Both the position numbers and the translations under genes were made by a program. DNA of 64,000 nt from Maridesulfovibrio sp. (GTDB taxonomy: Bacteria; Desulfobacterota; Desulfovibrionia; Desulfovibrionales; Desulfovibrionaceae), in NCBI RefSeq assembly GCF_963678865.1, contig NZ_OY787459.1:62001-126000 (forward strand), written 5' to 3'. Shown piece after piece: positions 40,907-51,426 of the stretch (position 1 is the first letter of the stretch; every line of letters starts with the position of its first letter). A model generated the notes under the pieces. It searched no databases, was not told where the DNA came from, and was given only the letters and a program-made list of their open reading frames with translations.

Positions 40907-42901
40907 CTAACCCTCTTCCAAAAGTTGCTTTTTACGTTCTTCCAGTTCGGCGATTTCTTCTTCAAGCACAGCCATTTTTTCCATCAGCTCGTCGGCCCAG
41001 GCGCAGGTTTCGGTATATCGGGAATTTAATTCAACTGCCGCGGCGCCGTCATTGTACAGTTCTGGATCATTTAGCTGTTCTTCCATGGTTGCCTGATCTA
41101 GCAAGGTCTTTTCAAGGTCTTTTTCCAGCTTTTCATACTCGGCACTCTTTGGCTTAAGCTCTTTGTAAAGGGCATTACGAATCTCAGCCTGACGGCGTTT
41201 ATCTTCCTTGCTCAGCTTGCGTTTGGCAGGTTTGTAGCTGTCGTCTGATCCTGTTGATTCAGATTGGCCAGCTGGTGCTGCAAGTTTTTCTTTACGATAA
41301 TTATCGTACTCTTCAAAAGAAAAAAAAGTTTCGATTCCCGAATCAGTCAACGCCCAGATTTCGTCAGCGACTTCTCCAAGCAGGTAACGGTCATGCGCTA
41401 CAAAGAAAAGGGTTCCGTCATAGTCTTTCAAAGCCCGGATAAGACCTTCACGGCTTTCAAGGTCCAGATGGTTGGTGGGTTCGTCAAGGATGAGCAGGTT
41501 GGCCCGTGACAGGAACAGGGATGCGAGGATCAGCCTGTTTTTTTCACCGCCGGAAAGGGCTGAAACCCTGCGTTCGAAGTATCCTTCGCCCAGCAGAAAG
41601 AGTCCGAGCACACTTTTGAGTTGTTCCTCGGTAGTGTCCGGGTCACAGAGGCGCCTGATTTCGGAAAGAGCTGTGGCTTCATCGCGTAGAATATCACTTT
41701 GATGCTGGCTGAAATAGGCAAGTGACGTGTTTTGCCCTATCTTGGCGAAGCCTGCATTAGGCTTCAGAGTTCCCATAATAACCTTAAGCAGGGTGGATTT
41801 ACCGGCTCCGTTGGGAGCAGCCAAAGCAACTTTTTTGCCACGGAACAGCTGGAAGTTGAGCAGGGGCCAGATGGACGGCGGTTTTCCGTCATAGGAGAAT
41901 TCAAGATCAACTACGTTGATAGCGGCTTTGTCGCCACGTGAAGTTGGCGGGAGACGAAAACTCAGGGTCCTGCCGGAACGGTTGAGGTCGGCTTCTTCCT
42001 GAATTTTATTCAGCTCTTTGGACAACTTTTCAACTTTTTTGATCTTGGACTGGGCTTGAGCTGCTTTGCGGGCTTTGACCCGGAAGCGGTTAATGTATGA
42101 GTTTTCAGCTTCGATACGTGCAGAAAGCTTGGCTGCTTCGCGGCTGCGCTGTTCTGCGTTTTCCGCCTGCCATTTAAGAAATTCAGTGAAATTACCGCGC
42201 CGCACAGTGGGGCGTCCTGAGCCGAGGAAAAGTACGTGAGTTCCGACTTTATCCAGAAAAATACGGTCGTGGGCCACGTAAATTACCGCGCCACGGAAGG
42301 ATAGCAGGTAGCTTTCCAGCCATTCGACAGCTTCCAAATCAAGATGGTTGGTTGGTTCGTCCAGAAGGAGCAGGTCCGCACCCTGCAGCAGCACCCGGCC
42401 AAGTTTGGCGCGTTCCCGCCAGCCGCCGGAGAGTTCCTTGATTTTGCTAAGCAGGTCGTGCTCGGAGAAGCCCAGTCCGGTCAGGATGGTGCGGGCTTTA
42501 TGTTCAGGGTTATAGCCGAACTGGTGTTCAAGCTCGGCCTGCTTTTCGGAAAGTTTTTCCATAAGCGCCTGATCATTTTTTTGCCCGGCTTTTTCCCATT
42601 GCTCCCAGAGATTGTTCCACGAGGGCAGGGCGGAAAGAACCCAGCTGAGCAGGTTGTTTTCAAGAATATCCCCGGTAAGTTCCTGTGCAACATAGCCAAG
42701 CCGAGCGCCTTTGGAGATGGAAAGTACACCTGCATCCGGTTCAATCTTACCGGCAATCAGCTTGAGCAGGGTGGATTTACCGCAACCGTTTGGTCCGGCG
42801 ACAGCAAGACGCATCCCGGCGCTTACTTCAAATGAAAGATCGCTGAAAAGATCTTCGCCGTTATATGATTTTTCAAGGGATGAAATAGTAATTTTTGGCA
42901 T
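40907..42901 (-). CDS. ABC-F family ATPase (Uup/YheS-like)
   Basis: A 664-residue soluble protein with two ABC domains and no membrane part. Domain 1: AGPNGCGKSTLLKLIAG, ELSGGWRERAKLGRVLLQGADLLLLDEPTNHLD. Domain 2: AAPNGAGKSTLLKVIMG, ALSGGEKNRLILASLFLSRANLLILDEPTNHLD. A linker of about 80 residues (AENSYINRFRVKARKAAQAQSKIKKVEKL) joins them, as in ribosome-associated ABC-F translation factors. The C-terminal 120 residues are a charged coiled coil (KRKLSKEDKRRQAEIRNALYKELKPKSAEYEKLEKDLEKTL), the Uup/YheS hallmark. Its role is probably on stalled ribosomes. Confidence 0.93.
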   Translation of the reverse strand: MPKITISSLEKSYNGEDLFSDLSFEVSAGMRLAVAGPNGCGKSTLLKLIAGKIEPDAGVLSISKGARLGYVAQELTGDILENNLLSWVLSALPSWNNLWEQWEKAGQKNDQALMEKLSEKQAELEHQFGYNPEHKARTILTGLGFSEHDLLSKIKELSGGWRERAKLGRVLLQGADLLLLDEPTNHLDLEAVEWLESYLLSFRGAVIYVAHDRIFLDKVGTHVLFLGSGRPTVRRGNFTEFLKWQAENAEQRSREAAKLSARIEAENSYINRFRVKARKAAQAQSKIKKVEKLSKELNKIQEEADLNRSGRTLSFRLPPTSRGDKAAINVVDLEFSYDGKPPSIWPLLNFQLFRGKKVALAAPNGAGKSTLLKVIMGTLKPNAGFAKIGQNTSLAYFSQHQSDILRDEATALSEIRRLCDPDTTEEQLKSVLGLFLLGEGYFERRVSALSGGEKNRLILASLFLSRANLLILDEPTNHLDLESREGLIRALKDYDGTLFFVAHDRYLLGEVADEIWALTDSGIETFFSFEEYDNYRKEKLAAPAGQSESTGSDDSYKPAKRKLSKEDKRRQAEIRNALYKELKPKSAEYEKLEKDLEKTLLDQATMEEQLNDPELYNDGAAAVELNSRYTETCAWADELMEKMAVLEEEIAELEERKKQLLEEG

Positions 42902-43262
42902 CTTGTCTCCGGGGGCAGGGCTGCCGTCTCTTTCATAAAAGGCAGAAAATTAAATGATATTTTGCGTATATATGCACGAGCCTCAGAAAAGGAGGCAGTT
43001 GCGATCATAGACTGGGTAAGCGGAAGAAATTATATGTATGCAGCTTAGAAAGCAAGTTAAATCGGGCTTCAGATTTTTTTTTGTGTGCAGGCAGATTCAA
43101 TTGTATTTGTTATTAATTTTGTCAATAATTCCTCTGCCGTGGATTATGGATAGACCTTTAGTGCAGGGCTTGAAAATATGTCCTGAACGGAGGCCGTTTG
43201 CAGGACTTTGCCGGCTTTTATTTGTCTTTGACCAAACTGTTTGAGGACGTTATTGCCAATTC
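42902..43262. other. 361-bp divergent intergenic region
   Basis: It separates the ABC-F gene from the GIY-YIG gene and should hold both promoters. A short dyad GCCTC-N7-GAGGC lies near 42974-42992 and a T-rich tract near 43070. No reading frame with a ribosome-binding site and no RNA gene was recognised. Confidence 0.5.
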
Positions 43263-43523
43263 ATGAGCACATGGTACGTCTATCTGCTGCGTTGCAGCGA
43301 TAAATCACTTTATTGCGGAGTCACAACTGATCCTGAGCGCAGGTTGAAAGAACATAATGCCGGAACCGGGGCCAAATACACCCGCTGCCGTCTTCCGGCG
43401 ACCATGGAAGCATACGAAGCCTTTCCGGATAAGCGTGCTGCCTATCGCGCTGAGTACGCTGTTAAGCAAAAGCGTGCTGGGCAGAAAGTTCTTTTTTTAA
43501 AAGAGTTAGCAACTAAAGATTGA
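43263..43523 (+). CDS. GIY-YIG nuclease-superfamily small protein (UPF0213/YhbQ type)
   Basis: An 86-residue single-domain protein. WYVYLLRCSDKSLYCGVTTDPERRLKEHNAGTGAKYTRCRLPATM carries the GIY-YIG-type motif (YVYLL...YCGVT) with the conserved Arg and the general HN pair, and the C-terminus has AEYAVKQKRAGQKVLFL. Members are presumed structure-specific DNA nucleases of uncertain role. There is no strong Shine-Dalgarno sequence before the ATG. Isolated gene. Confidence 0.88.
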   Translation: MSTWYVYLLRCSDKSLYCGVTTDPERRLKEHNAGTGAKYTRCRLPATMEAYEAFPDKRAAYRAEYAVKQKRAGQKVLFLKELATKD

Positions 43524-43592
43524 TTTGAATGCAGCTTAAGCCGGTTTTTGCATGGTATATTATAAACTATCCTTTGCCGGTTGCCTGTTGAC

Positions 43593-44288
43593 CTACAGGT
43601 ACTTCCCCGGATCTTTACACATCGTATCGAATCTACTGAAAAATTCTCCGAAATGTTTGCCGTCCATGAATTCGTGACGGGCTTCTACTGATACGGGCAT
43701 AATCTTTTGGCCGGATTCATTTTGGACAATGTTTCCGAATAGTATTCGCGGTGCTGAATCTTCAGTATCGCCCCAGGGGTTGCTTGCGGCGGTAAAGCCA
43801 ACTCCGTTTACCACGCTGAAATAGAAGAAATGTTGTTTGTCGCCGCCTGCTGGGTTTAGGGTAGGATTCTCATCTGAAGCATGACGGGCTATTTCAATGT
43901 TGGCAGCCGTTTCTTTGAAATTTTTATCAAAGGTACACAGGCAGTTTGCATGCAGGTTGCGTCCTTTGGGAATATAGGTGAAAGCCGGGTGGATCACATC
44001 GAAGATAACAGGCTTGCCTTCTACTCTTCGGGTGCGAAATTCGGGGATTTTATTGGCCGCACGGGTTGCGAGGTAGTAAAGCATGGATGAAAAGCGGATT
44101 TTGGTGGATCCATTGTTAATCCCTTCGCGGTAATTGCAAAGCCCGGTAATATCCTGCTGTACAGTGAAGCCATACTGGCTGTTGCTCATCGAGCTGAAAA
44201 AAAGATAGTGTTCAGCTCGTTCCCAGGTTTCCATGTCAAGCAATTCCATTTTGCTTTGGGGGGTCAGGGCTTTGTTCATGATATCCAT
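43593..44288 (-). CDS. Chloramphenicol acetyltransferase-like protein
   Basis: A 231-residue protein of the CAT family. The catalytic motif is present as VSVEARHEFMDGKHFGEFF, where the family usually shows HHXXXDG: the catalytic His and the DG are kept, but the preceding His is Arg. FTVQQDITGLCNY, SSMLYYLATRAANKIPEFRTR, HPAFTYIP and NPWGDTEDSAPRILFGNIV also align with CAT. Such chromosomal homologues may acetylate other acceptors; resistance is not implied. The ATG at 44288 has weak spacing; an internal ATG at 44279 is possible. Isolated gene. Confidence 0.82.
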   Translation of the reverse strand: MDIMNKALTPQSKMELLDMETWERAEHYLFFSSMSNSQYGFTVQQDITGLCNYREGINNGSTKIRFSSMLYYLATRAANKIPEFRTRRVEGKPVIFDVIHPAFTYIPKGRNLHANCLCTFDKNFKETAANIEIARHASDENPTLNPAGGDKQHFFYFSVVNGVGFTAASNPWGDTEDSAPRILFGNIVQNESGQKIMPVSVEARHEFMDGKHFGEFFSRFDTMCKDPGKYL

Positions 44289-44420
44289 TGCTTATCTCAT
44301 TATATTTGAAATGTTAGGTGAATGTTGTTGGTAGAGCTATAGCGAATGAAGGGCCGGGTAGTAAACTGTTCATTACGGATTTAAAAAAATACCAATCAAG
44401 CATTGTCACAGTATGCTGTA

Positions 44421-46112
44421 ATGACATACATAATCAGAATGTCGAAACGAACCTACAATGTTGAACCTTTGCTGAATCAGGGGCAGGTGGTGGATGTACG
44501 CATCCATGTGGACGGCAAGAAGTGGCACCTCTGGGGCCGCAGTGGGGCGGAGCGTGAAAAGGCCCTTGCTGCCACGGTGGCTTCGGGAAATCTGCCTGTG
44601 CTGCTCGGTTCCGGGCTTGGCGTATGTATTGCTGAACTCTTGAAATCAGGTCCTGTGGCGGTGCTGGATAATGATCCGTTGATTGCAGAATCTTCCGGGG
44701 CAGATAAGTATCGGAATCATCCTCAGGTATTATGGCTTAGCGGTGATCCGTTACAGGTTCTGAACAAGGTTCGTGAATGGAGGGCTTCCAATGGCAACGC
44801 TCCTCTGAAATTGGTAAAGATACCACTATACCAGCGTCTGGACCGGGAATGGTATTCTGCTATCGGCAATACTCTTGAAGATGAGTCTGAGCCTGTTTCT
44901 GTGGATTTCTGGTCTGAGGTTGCGTATCCGAAATTCAGAAACAAAAAGCCAAGAGTTCTTTTTTTCCACCGGCCATATTTTTTAGTAGGCGAAATTACAG
45001 CTGCACTTGAGCGTTTGAATATTGAGTTTTGCAGTATTGATATCGGCATGGGAGATACTGTCCGTGATGGATTTGTCGAAGATCTGCTGCGAACTGTTCT
45101 TGAATTCAAGCCTGATTTCGCTTTGACCGTTAACCATTTCGGCGTGGACCGGGAAGGGCGTCTGACCGATCTGCTGCTGAAAATGAAGTTGCCGCTGGCC
45201 TCATGGTTTGTGGATAATCCCCACCTGATCCTTTACCGTTATGCTGATGTTTTGCCTGATTTGACGGCTATATTCACTTATGATGCCGGAAATCTCGGTA
45301 TAATGCGGGATAAAGGCTACCGCAATATTTTCTATCTCCCGCTGGCAACAGACATTGAGCGTTTCAGACCGGGACAACCGGGGCGCGAAGAGTGGAGGGC
45401 GGAAGTTTCATTTCTTGGTAATTCCATGGTTCATGCGGTTGATAAGTATCTGCACTTGAGTGAACTTGATGCGGGGTTACAGCGTCGAGTGCCGGAACTG
45501 GCAGCGGAATTCGGTGAAGGTGTTGAGCTTTCGGTAGAAGAGTTCTTGCGTAATTCGTATCCTGATTTGTTGCAAAGGATGGAAAATTTTCCGACTGATG
45601 AACACCGGCTTTCTTTTGAAGCCCTGATCACATGGGAGGCCACACGGCATTACCGTTTATCTTGCGTGCGCGAACTGCTGCCTTTTAGGCCACTTATTGT
45701 AGGCGATGAAGGTTGGAAAACATTATTAGGGGAAGGGAACTGGCGCTACCTGCCTTCTCTGGATTATTATAATGACCTGCCCGGTTTTTATCCTATGTCC
45801 AAAATCGGTTTTAATTGTACCAGCAGGCAGATGAAGGGGGCAGTGAACCAGCGTGTTTTTGATGTTCCGGCCTGTGGCGGTTTTGTCCTTACTGACCACC
45901 GGGAGCAGATGGAAGCTCTTTTTGAGCCGGGAAGTGAGATTATTTCGTACAATGATATTGCTGAAATCGGCCCGTTGCTGGAAAAATGGCTGGTCGATGA
46001 TGCCGGTCGGGGCAGGGTGACTGCTGCGGCTCGCAAACGGATTATGGCTGAACATACCTATGAACACAGGCTTTCCGCGTTGGTGGAAAAAATGCGTCAA
46101 ACTTTTGGGTAG
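44421..46112 (+). CDS. CgeB-type glycosyltransferase family protein
   Basis: A protein of about 563 residues. The N-terminal part resembles the DUF3880-type segment ([32 protein letters not shown]), and the C-terminal part a CgeB-like glycosyltransferase domain: [96 protein letters not shown]. In Desulfovibrio related proteins are often tied to glycan or flagellin modification; here the gene stands alone, so the acceptor is unknown. The start is uncertain: ATG at 44421 or 44439, neither with a clear ribosome-binding site. Confidence 0.8.
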   Translation: MTYIIRMSKRTYNVEPLLNQGQVVDVRIHVDGKKWHLWGRSGAEREKALAATVASGNLPVLLGSGLGVCIAELLKSGPVAVLDNDPLIAESSGADKYRNHPQVLWLSGDPLQVLNKVREWRASNGNAPLKLVKIPLYQRLDREWYSAIGNTLEDESEPVSVDFWSEVAYPKFRNKKPRVLFFHRPYFLVGEITAALERLNIEFCSIDIGMGDTVRDGFVEDLLRTVLEFKPDFALTVNHFGVDREGRLTDLLLKMKLPLASWFVDNPHLILYRYADVLPDLTAIFTYDAGNLGIMRDKGYRNIFYLPLATDIERFRPGQPGREEWRAEVSFLGNSMVHAVDKYLHLSELDAGLQRRVPELAAEFGEGVELSVEEFLRNSYPDLLQRMENFPTDEHRLSFEALITWEATRHYRLSCVRELLPFRPLIVGDEGWKTLLGEGNWRYLPSLDYYNDLPGFYPMSKIGFNCTSRQMKGAVNQRVFDVPACGGFVLTDHREQMEALFEPGSEIISYNDIAEIGPLLEKWLVDDAGRGRVTAAARKRIMAEHTYEHRLSALVEKMRQTFG

Positions 46113-46293
46113 TCGAGATTATAATTAGCGGTTGGAAATTTGATCAATCTGGCTGGCTCCACCCAGTTTGGTGTAGACTCCTCTTATTCAGTATTTATAG
46201 CAGCAGAGTATAAAAAGGTGATTCTTTTTGATCCGCGTTGTTGTGTAGCCGGATATTTGTTATTCTGTCGCTAAATCATAAAAGGAGTGTAAG

Positions 46294-46521
46294 ATGAAAA
46301 ATATTTTTATTGCGGGTTTGCTTTGCGCTGGACTGATGGTTTTTGCTGGATGTGGTGCAAAACATCATACTATTACTAAGACCGACGGCTCCAGTATTGT
46401 CAGCGTTGGTGCTCCACAGTTCGACAAGGATTCCAACACATATACTTTTGAAAATGTTGATGGACAGCAGACTACAATCAAGAGGGAAGATGTGGAGCAG
46501 ATTGAAGAGAATAAAGATTAA
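46294..46521 (+). CDS. Small lipoprotein, YgdI/YgdR family
   Basis: A 75-residue exported lipoprotein: signal sequence MKNIFIAGLLCAGLMVFAGC with lipobox VFAGC (Cys20). The mature part, HHTITKTDGSSIVSVGAPQFDKDSNTYTFENVDGQQTTIKREDVEQIEE, has the DUF903 SH3-like pattern of E. coli YgdI/YgdR. AAAGGAG precedes the ATG. Function unknown; likely anchored in the envelope. Single gene with terminator. Confidence 0.88.
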   Translation: MKNIFIAGLLCAGLMVFAGCGAKHHTITKTDGSSIVSVGAPQFDKDSNTYTFENVDGQQTTIKREDVEQIEENKD

Positions 46522-46545
46522 GGTTTTACTATTAGGCGAGATAAG

Positions 46546-46573
46546 AAAAGCCGGACCAACTGGTCCGGCTTTT
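46546..46573. terminator. Bidirectional terminator
   Basis: A 12-bp perfect stem AAAAGCCGGACC (46546-46557) with 46562-46573 and loop AACT, followed by TTT. It lies between convergent genes. Confidence 0.92.
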
Positions 46574-46580
46574 TTGTTTT

Positions 46581-48119
46581 TTAAGCTTCCTCAATCTGCA
46601 TCTTGTTCATAAATTCGTCTAGACTGGTTGCCAGTGAAGCCAGCTCTGCAACAGCTTCGGCGACCATTTCCATGGAGTCGGATGTCTGTGCCGCAATGCT
46701 GTTTACCGCTTCGATTGCGCTTGTTACTTCCTCGCTTGCTGCAGATTGCTCTTCAGCTGCGGTGGCAATTCCTTCCACCTGACTGGCTGTTTCTCGCGAT
46801 ATTTCAAGAATCTGTTTGAGCGCCGCATCTGCTTTTCCACATAGTTCTGTGGCCTGTTGGATGCTGTGCAAAGTATCTTCTGTTGCGGTGGTGCTTTTGT
46901 GTGAGCTGCCTTGAATGGCATTTATATACTCGCCCACTTCTTTAGTGGCGAGCATTGTTTTTTCGGCCAGCTTTCTGATTTCGTCAGCGACTACGGAAAA
47001 ACCGCGTCCTGCTTCTCCAGCCCGTGCCGCTTCGATTGCAGCATTGAGAGCCAGCAGGTTGGTCTGGTCCGCAATATCAGAGATAACCTGCATAATGGTG
47101 TTTATGCCATTACTGTGGGTTTCAAGGGTGCTCATTTCCTGTTTGAGGTTGCCGGCCTTGGTGTTTACTTCATTCATGACGCTAATAACATTTTCGACGA
47201 GTCCAGATCCGTCGCTGGCAGTTTCCTGAGTTTGTCTGGCCATTTGCGCTGCATCACTGGAGTTTTTGGAAACTTCAAGTATGGAAGCATTCATCTGTTC
47301 CATGGCTGTTGCAACTTCTTCAGTTCGTGACCGTTGCTCATGGATACCGTTACTGGAATTTTGAACTTCAGAGCTGATTTCATCCGAAGTGCCGGCAAGT
47401 TGTTCTGAAACTTTACTTGCGTCTGCTACCCCTTTTGCGATTTTTTCGTTTTGGGCGGTAATGAAATCTTCTTTCAGTTTGATGTTGGTGAAATCCATAA
47501 TAGTGGTGAATCCGCCCATAAGATTCTTTCTGGAATCAAAAATAGGAGAGGATGCAACTGAAATGTACTTTGTAGTCCCTTTGCGACCGTCAACCTGACC
47601 TTTATGAAATTGCTTCTTTTTTTCCTTTATACATTTCTCGGAAATCGTTTCTTGTTTTACTCCGTAGAAAAAGGTTGAGAAGTCCTGACCTATATGTTTT
47701 TCAGTATCTCCGTCTTCTTCTACTAATTTAACAATACTTTCATTTAACCAACGGATATTACCGTCATTACCGACTACTACCATAGGGGTCATGATGTTAT
47801 TCAGCATGGACTCGCTCATGCCTACTTTTTCATTTAACATATTATTGAGACCTTCTATCTCAGAGGCGAGAACTCCAAGCTCCGCTAAGTAGTTGTGATG
47901 CGGAATGGGGTTGAAGTCACCTTTTGCGATTCTTCGTATCTCATCGATAATATCATTGATGGGAGAAATTAAATGGCTTTGTACTACGTAACCAAAGAGT
48001 AACAGTGCTGCAATGGAAACTGCTACTATAATTACAGCTACTTGATTGTGAACGAAAAAAAATGTTGTACAAAGTAGAAAGGCAATGGCTGCAATACTTG
48101 CAAATAGACGTCTGCTCAT
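46581..48119 (-). CDS. Methyl-accepting chemotaxis protein with PAS domain
   Basis: A 512-residue chemoreceptor. Two N-terminal membrane helices (about residues 4-45) have almost no periplasmic loop, so sensing is intracellular or in the membrane. A HAMP-like segment ([25 protein letters not shown]) and a PAS domain (about 105-220: [23 protein letters not shown]...[18 protein letters not shown]) follow. The signalling tip carries the conserved [43 protein letters not shown] for CheA/CheW contact. No CheR-docking pentapeptide is present at the C-terminus. The PAS ligand (haem, FAD or other) is not evident. Confidence 0.94.
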   Translation of the reverse strand: MSRRLFASIAAIAFLLCTTFFFVHNQVAVIIVAVSIAALLLFGYVVQSHLISPINDIIDEIRRIAKGDFNPIPHHNYLAELGVLASEIEGLNNMLNEKVGMSESMLNNIMTPMVVVGNDGNIRWLNESIVKLVEEDGDTEKHIGQDFSTFFYGVKQETISEKCIKEKKKQFHKGQVDGRKGTTKYISVASSPIFDSRKNLMGGFTTIMDFTNIKLKEDFITAQNEKIAKGVADASKVSEQLAGTSDEISSEVQNSSNGIHEQRSRTEEVATAMEQMNASILEVSKNSSDAAQMARQTQETASDGSGLVENVISVMNEVNTKAGNLKQEMSTLETHSNGINTIMQVISDIADQTNLLALNAAIEAARAGEAGRGFSVVADEIRKLAEKTMLATKEVGEYINAIQGSSHKSTTATEDTLHSIQQATELCGKADAALKQILEISRETASQVEGIATAAEEQSAASEEVTSAIEAVNSIAAQTSDSMEMVAEAVAELASLATSLDEFMNKMQIEEA

Positions 48120-48341
48120 ATCATCTCCCCTGAATCAAGTTTAGTACCTGAATTTAATAAGCATATTCAATGCCATGTGTTTATTGACAACGATCAGTCC
48201 GGTTCGGTTAGTGTTAATGATGCTGTTTATGCGTAAAAAGTGGATCAAAAGGTTACATTTTGGTTACAACAGTGCTGGTTGCTGCTTTTGCTCCTTATAT
48301 TTAGGATAGATACGCTGTGTCATAAGGACCCATGGATAGAA

Positions 48342-48361
48342 AAGAGGCCTTACGGCCTCTT
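48342..48361 (-). terminator. Hairpin downstream of the exported protein gene
   Basis: AAGAGGCC-TTAC-GGCCTCTT (48342-48361) is a perfect 8-bp stem. On the minus strand it is followed by TTTCTATCC, a weak T-tract, 21 bp after the stop. Confidence 0.7.
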
Positions 48362-48382
48362 AAAGTGGGTACCAAATTTAAT

Positions 48383-48925
48383 TTATTCCAGCGTACTTGA
48401 TAATTTATCAAAATATGGCCGTACAACCTCCACATCTTCATCCGAAGCCTGCATCATAGCTTTTGCAGTTTTCATGGATGAAAGCATGTGTTCTTTCATC
48501 ATTTTTTTCTGTTCAGAGCTCATGTTGGGGTCGGCTTCCATCTGGGCTATAGCTGCTTCAAGCTCTGCCATGCCGGCGTTGCCGTCAGCTTCCATTGCTA
48601 TTGAGGCAAACGCCTTGACCACACGTCCTGCTGTTTCAGGCCATGTTTTATAGGTAAAGCCATTAGCTTCAATGATTCGTTTGGCTTGTGGGGTGTAGCC
48701 GTAAAGCATGGCAAATTCCTTGTGCAGCATCTCCGGGTCAAGCGGGTCTGCATCACTTTCTCCAGATTCTTCTATTTCCGCATCCATCTGGTCCATGATT
48801 GGGTCAAGTTGTTCCAGCGTTTTAATTACTCTTTCAACCTGATCTCCAGTTAAAGGTGATGCAGCATTGGCAGTGAATGCGAAAAGGAAGGTTAAAACGA
48901 TCAGCATCAGTATTTTTTTAAGCAT
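48383..48925 (-). CDS. Exported protein of unknown function
   Basis: A 180-residue protein with a clear signal peptide (MLKKILMLIVLTFLFAFTANAA, cleavage near residue 22). The mature part is alpha-helical and acidic, rich in Met, Glu and Ala (MDQMDAEIEESGESDADPLDPEMLH; MAELEAAIAQMEADPNMSSEQKKMMKEHMLSSMKTAKAMMQ), resembling small periplasmic helical proteins such as Spy/CpxP only in composition. No family is recognised. It is transcribed alone, with its own promoter region and terminator. Confidence 0.75.
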   Translation of the reverse strand: MLKKILMLIVLTFLFAFTANAASPLTGDQVERVIKTLEQLDPIMDQMDAEIEESGESDADPLDPEMLHKEFAMLYGYTPQAKRIIEANGFTYKTWPETAGRVVKAFASIAMEADGNAGMAELEAAIAQMEADPNMSSEQKKMMKEHMLSSMKTAKAMMQASDEDVEVVRPYFDKLSSTLE

Positions 48926-49008
48926 TATTCCTCCATACGGATTGTTGCCCCGACTTAATACTTAAAAATATATATGAAATTAAAAATTTGTAAAGAGGGG
49001 GTAAAATG

Positions 49009-49042
49009 AAAGGCCCTCGCTTCTTTCGAAACGAGGGCCTTT
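49009..49042 (-). terminator. Terminator of glnN
   Basis: AAAGGCCCTCG (49009-49019) pairs perfectly with CGAGGGCCTTT (49032-49042). It lies 32 bp past the glnN stop; the T-run within the stem's far arm continues into TTTCATTTTACC on the minus strand. Confidence 0.88.
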
Positions 49043-49073
49043 CTAAGCTTAAGGATATGGCAGTAATTGATAC

Positions 49074-51260
49074 TTATTTGATGAACAGCATTTCGGAGTA
49101 GCTGGGCAGGCACCAGAGGTCGTCTGCAACAACTTCTTCGAGCTGGTCAGCGTACTTGCGAACTTCCAGCATTGCGGGAAGAGCAGTATCGCAGAGATAT
49201 CTAGCTTCTTTCAGAACGTCGCCTTCAGGCTTGGCTTGCATAATTTTTTCAAGCTCAATGTTGGCAGTCTGCATTCCGCGAAGTTTTGCAGTCAAGTCTT
49301 CAAGAGTGCCGGTGGTGAACTCAACGCCGATTTCTTTCATTGCAGCGCAGGTTTCAGCCAGCTCTTTCTGGTAGCGAACAGCGCCGGGAAGGATGTGGGT
49401 CTTGGCGAGTTTGGTAACCAGTGCTGCCTCGGTGACGATGGCCTGGTTGTACTGTTCAAGGTAGATTTCCTTGCGGCTTTCAAGTTCTTCCTTAGTGAAT
49501 ACACCGTATTTGGTGAACATTGCTACTGATTCAGGAGAAGCGATTTCGGGGATGGCATCTGCGGAGGTACGCAGGTTGGGCAGGCCGCGTTTTTCAACGG
49601 CTTCCTTGTGCCATTCGTCAGAGTAACCGTCACCGTTGAAGACAACCTGACCGTGAGTGTCCATGATGTCTTTGATGACTTTGTTAACCGCATCATTGAG
49701 CTTGGATTTGTCGCCGCCCATGATTTTTTCCATTTCATCAGCGATGAAATCAAGAGATTCAGCCATCATGGTGTTCAGAGCAACCTGAGGACCGGCGATG
49801 GAGAGGTGAGAACCTACTGCACGGAATTCAAAGCGGTTACCGGTGAAAGCAAAGGGGCTGGTGCGGTTACGGTCACCGGCATCTCTGGGCAGGGGAGGCA
49901 GAGTGTCTACGCCTGCTTTGAGGAAACCAGTGGAAGTAGGAGTCGGAGAATTACCTTCCTGAATCTTGCTGAAAATTTCAGAAAGCTGGTCGCCGAGGAA
50001 GACGGACATGATTGCCGGGGGGGCTTCGTTTGCACCGAGGCGGTGGTCGTTGGAAGCGGTGGCAACTACTGCACGCAGGAGTTTGCTGTGCATGTGCACT
50101 GCGCGGATTGCAGCTGCGCAGAAAACGAGGAACTGTGCGTTTTCAGTGGGATTGTCGCCCGGATCAAACAGGGAACCGTGGCCGTTGCAGCTCAGGGAGT
50201 AGTTGAGGTGCTTACCGGAACCGTTGATTCCTGCGAAAGGTTTTTCGTGGAGCAGACAAGTCATGCCGTGTCTTTTTGCTACACTTTTAAGGGTGGTCAT
50301 AACCATCTGGTTGTGGTCGGTAGCAATATTGGACTGCTCGTATACAGGAGCAATTTCGAACTGTCCGGGAGCTACTTCGTTGTGACGGGTCTTGACCGGA
50401 ACGCCCAGTTTGTAGAGCTCATGTTCAACGTCCATCATGAAAGAGAGGACGCGGCGGGGAACTGCTCCGAAGTAATGGTCGTCCAGTTCCTGGCCTTTGG
50501 CGGGCTTAGCGCCGAAGAGGGTTCTGCCGGCCATCATGAGGTCAGGGCGGGCAAAGAAAAAGTTGCGGTCAATCAGGAAGTATTCCTGTTCGGGGCCGGC
50601 ATTGGAGACAACGCGGTTGCCGGAATCGTCGCCGAAAATTTTCAGGATACGCTGAGCGGAAGTATTAACTACCTGAGATGCTTTGAGCAGGGGAGTCTTT
50701 TTATCGAGTGCTTCACCTTTCCAGGAAATGAATGCGGTGGGGATGCACAGGAATGTTCCGTTGGGGTTTTCAAGAATGTATGCGGGGCTGGTTACGTCCC
50801 ATGCAGTGTATCCGCGTGCTTCAAAGGTGGCGCGCAGTCCGCCGTTGGGGAAGCTGGAAGCATCAGGTTCACCCTGAATGAGCAGCTTGCCTTCAAATTC
50901 AGCAATGCAGTTGCCTTTGCCGTCAGGGGAGATGAAGCTGTCGTGTTTTTCAGCGGTCAGGCCGGTCAGGGGATAGAAAACGTGGGTGTAGTGGGTTGCA
51001 CCTTTTTCCAGTGCCCATTCTTTCATTGCGTTTGCAACGGTATCGGCGATGGAAGGATCGATTGCAGCGCCTTCTTCAATGGTTTTTTTCAGGGATTTGT
51101 AGACTTTCTTGGGAAGTCTGTCCTTCATTACATTGTCGTTGAAGACATTGCAGCCGAAGAGTTCGGTGGGTTTGGTGTCGGCAAAGCTGAAGGAAGCTTC
51201 AGGGGTGGAGTAGCCGGTTACTGCGGTGATCGCGCCCTGACGAGAGGTGTTTGAACTCAT
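49074..51260 (-). CDS. glnN: Glutamine synthetase type III
   Basis: A 728-residue GSIII, much longer than the about 470-residue type I, that condenses glutamate and ammonia in the cytoplasm. Family motifs: [20 protein letters not shown] near the N-terminus, the GSIII-specific signature [17 protein letters not shown], the glutamine-synthetase core [39 protein letters not shown] (ATP/ammonium loop), [20 protein letters not shown] and GYSDEWH. The long C-terminal helical domain is as expected. A GGAG-type site precedes the ATG. Upstream is a sigma-54 promoter with three palindromes, pointing to nitrogen control. Confidence 0.96.
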   Translation of the reverse strand: MSSNTSRQGAITAVTGYSTPEASFSFADTKPTELFGCNVFNDNVMKDRLPKKVYKSLKKTIEEGAAIDPSIADTVANAMKEWALEKGATHYTHVFYPLTGLTAEKHDSFISPDGKGNCIAEFEGKLLIQGEPDASSFPNGGLRATFEARGYTAWDVTSPAYILENPNGTFLCIPTAFISWKGEALDKKTPLLKASQVVNTSAQRILKIFGDDSGNRVVSNAGPEQEYFLIDRNFFFARPDLMMAGRTLFGAKPAKGQELDDHYFGAVPRRVLSFMMDVEHELYKLGVPVKTRHNEVAPGQFEIAPVYEQSNIATDHNQMVMTTLKSVAKRHGMTCLLHEKPFAGINGSGKHLNYSLSCNGHGSLFDPGDNPTENAQFLVFCAAAIRAVHMHSKLLRAVVATASNDHRLGANEAPPAIMSVFLGDQLSEIFSKIQEGNSPTPTSTGFLKAGVDTLPPLPRDAGDRNRTSPFAFTGNRFEFRAVGSHLSIAGPQVALNTMMAESLDFIADEMEKIMGGDKSKLNDAVNKVIKDIMDTHGQVVFNGDGYSDEWHKEAVEKRGLPNLRTSADAIPEIASPESVAMFTKYGVFTKEELESRKEIYLEQYNQAIVTEAALVTKLAKTHILPGAVRYQKELAETCAAMKEIGVEFTTGTLEDLTAKLRGMQTANIELEKIMQAKPEGDVLKEARYLCDTALPAMLEVRKYADQLEEVVADDLWCLPSYSEMLFIK

Positions 51261-51342
51261 TTGAAAAAACTCCTTGAATATTTTTTATTGGTGATCCCCG
51301 CTCGGCGGAGAATTTTGGGCTTTAATCAAAACTTCTTTTCGC

Positions 51343-51360
51343 TAAGCATTTAGCGTGCCT
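51343..51360 (-). promoter_or_regulatory. Sigma-54 (RpoN) promoter of glnN
   Basis: On the minus strand AGGCACGCTAAATGCTTA has GG (-24) and GC (-12) separated by exactly 10 bp, matching TGGCACG-N4-TTGCW at all but two positions. The expected start near 51335 gives a leader of about 75 nt before the glnN ATG. Confidence 0.8.
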
Positions 51361-51426
51361 AATAACTTTTTTTCTATTTTTTCAAGTGTTTAATTTAAAA
51401 AGTGTTCTGTCGTTCAGTTTGTGTTC

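Noticed and set aside
43024..43262. A short coding frame upstream of the GIY-YIG gene (43038-43244)
   Set aside because: It has no ribosome-binding site and its low-complexity product matches nothing; it is probably non-coding.
49608..51254. A 548-codon open frame on the plus strand opposite glnN
   Set aside because: It mirrors glnN codon use, has Phe/Val/Gly-rich low-complexity composition and no recognisable domain.
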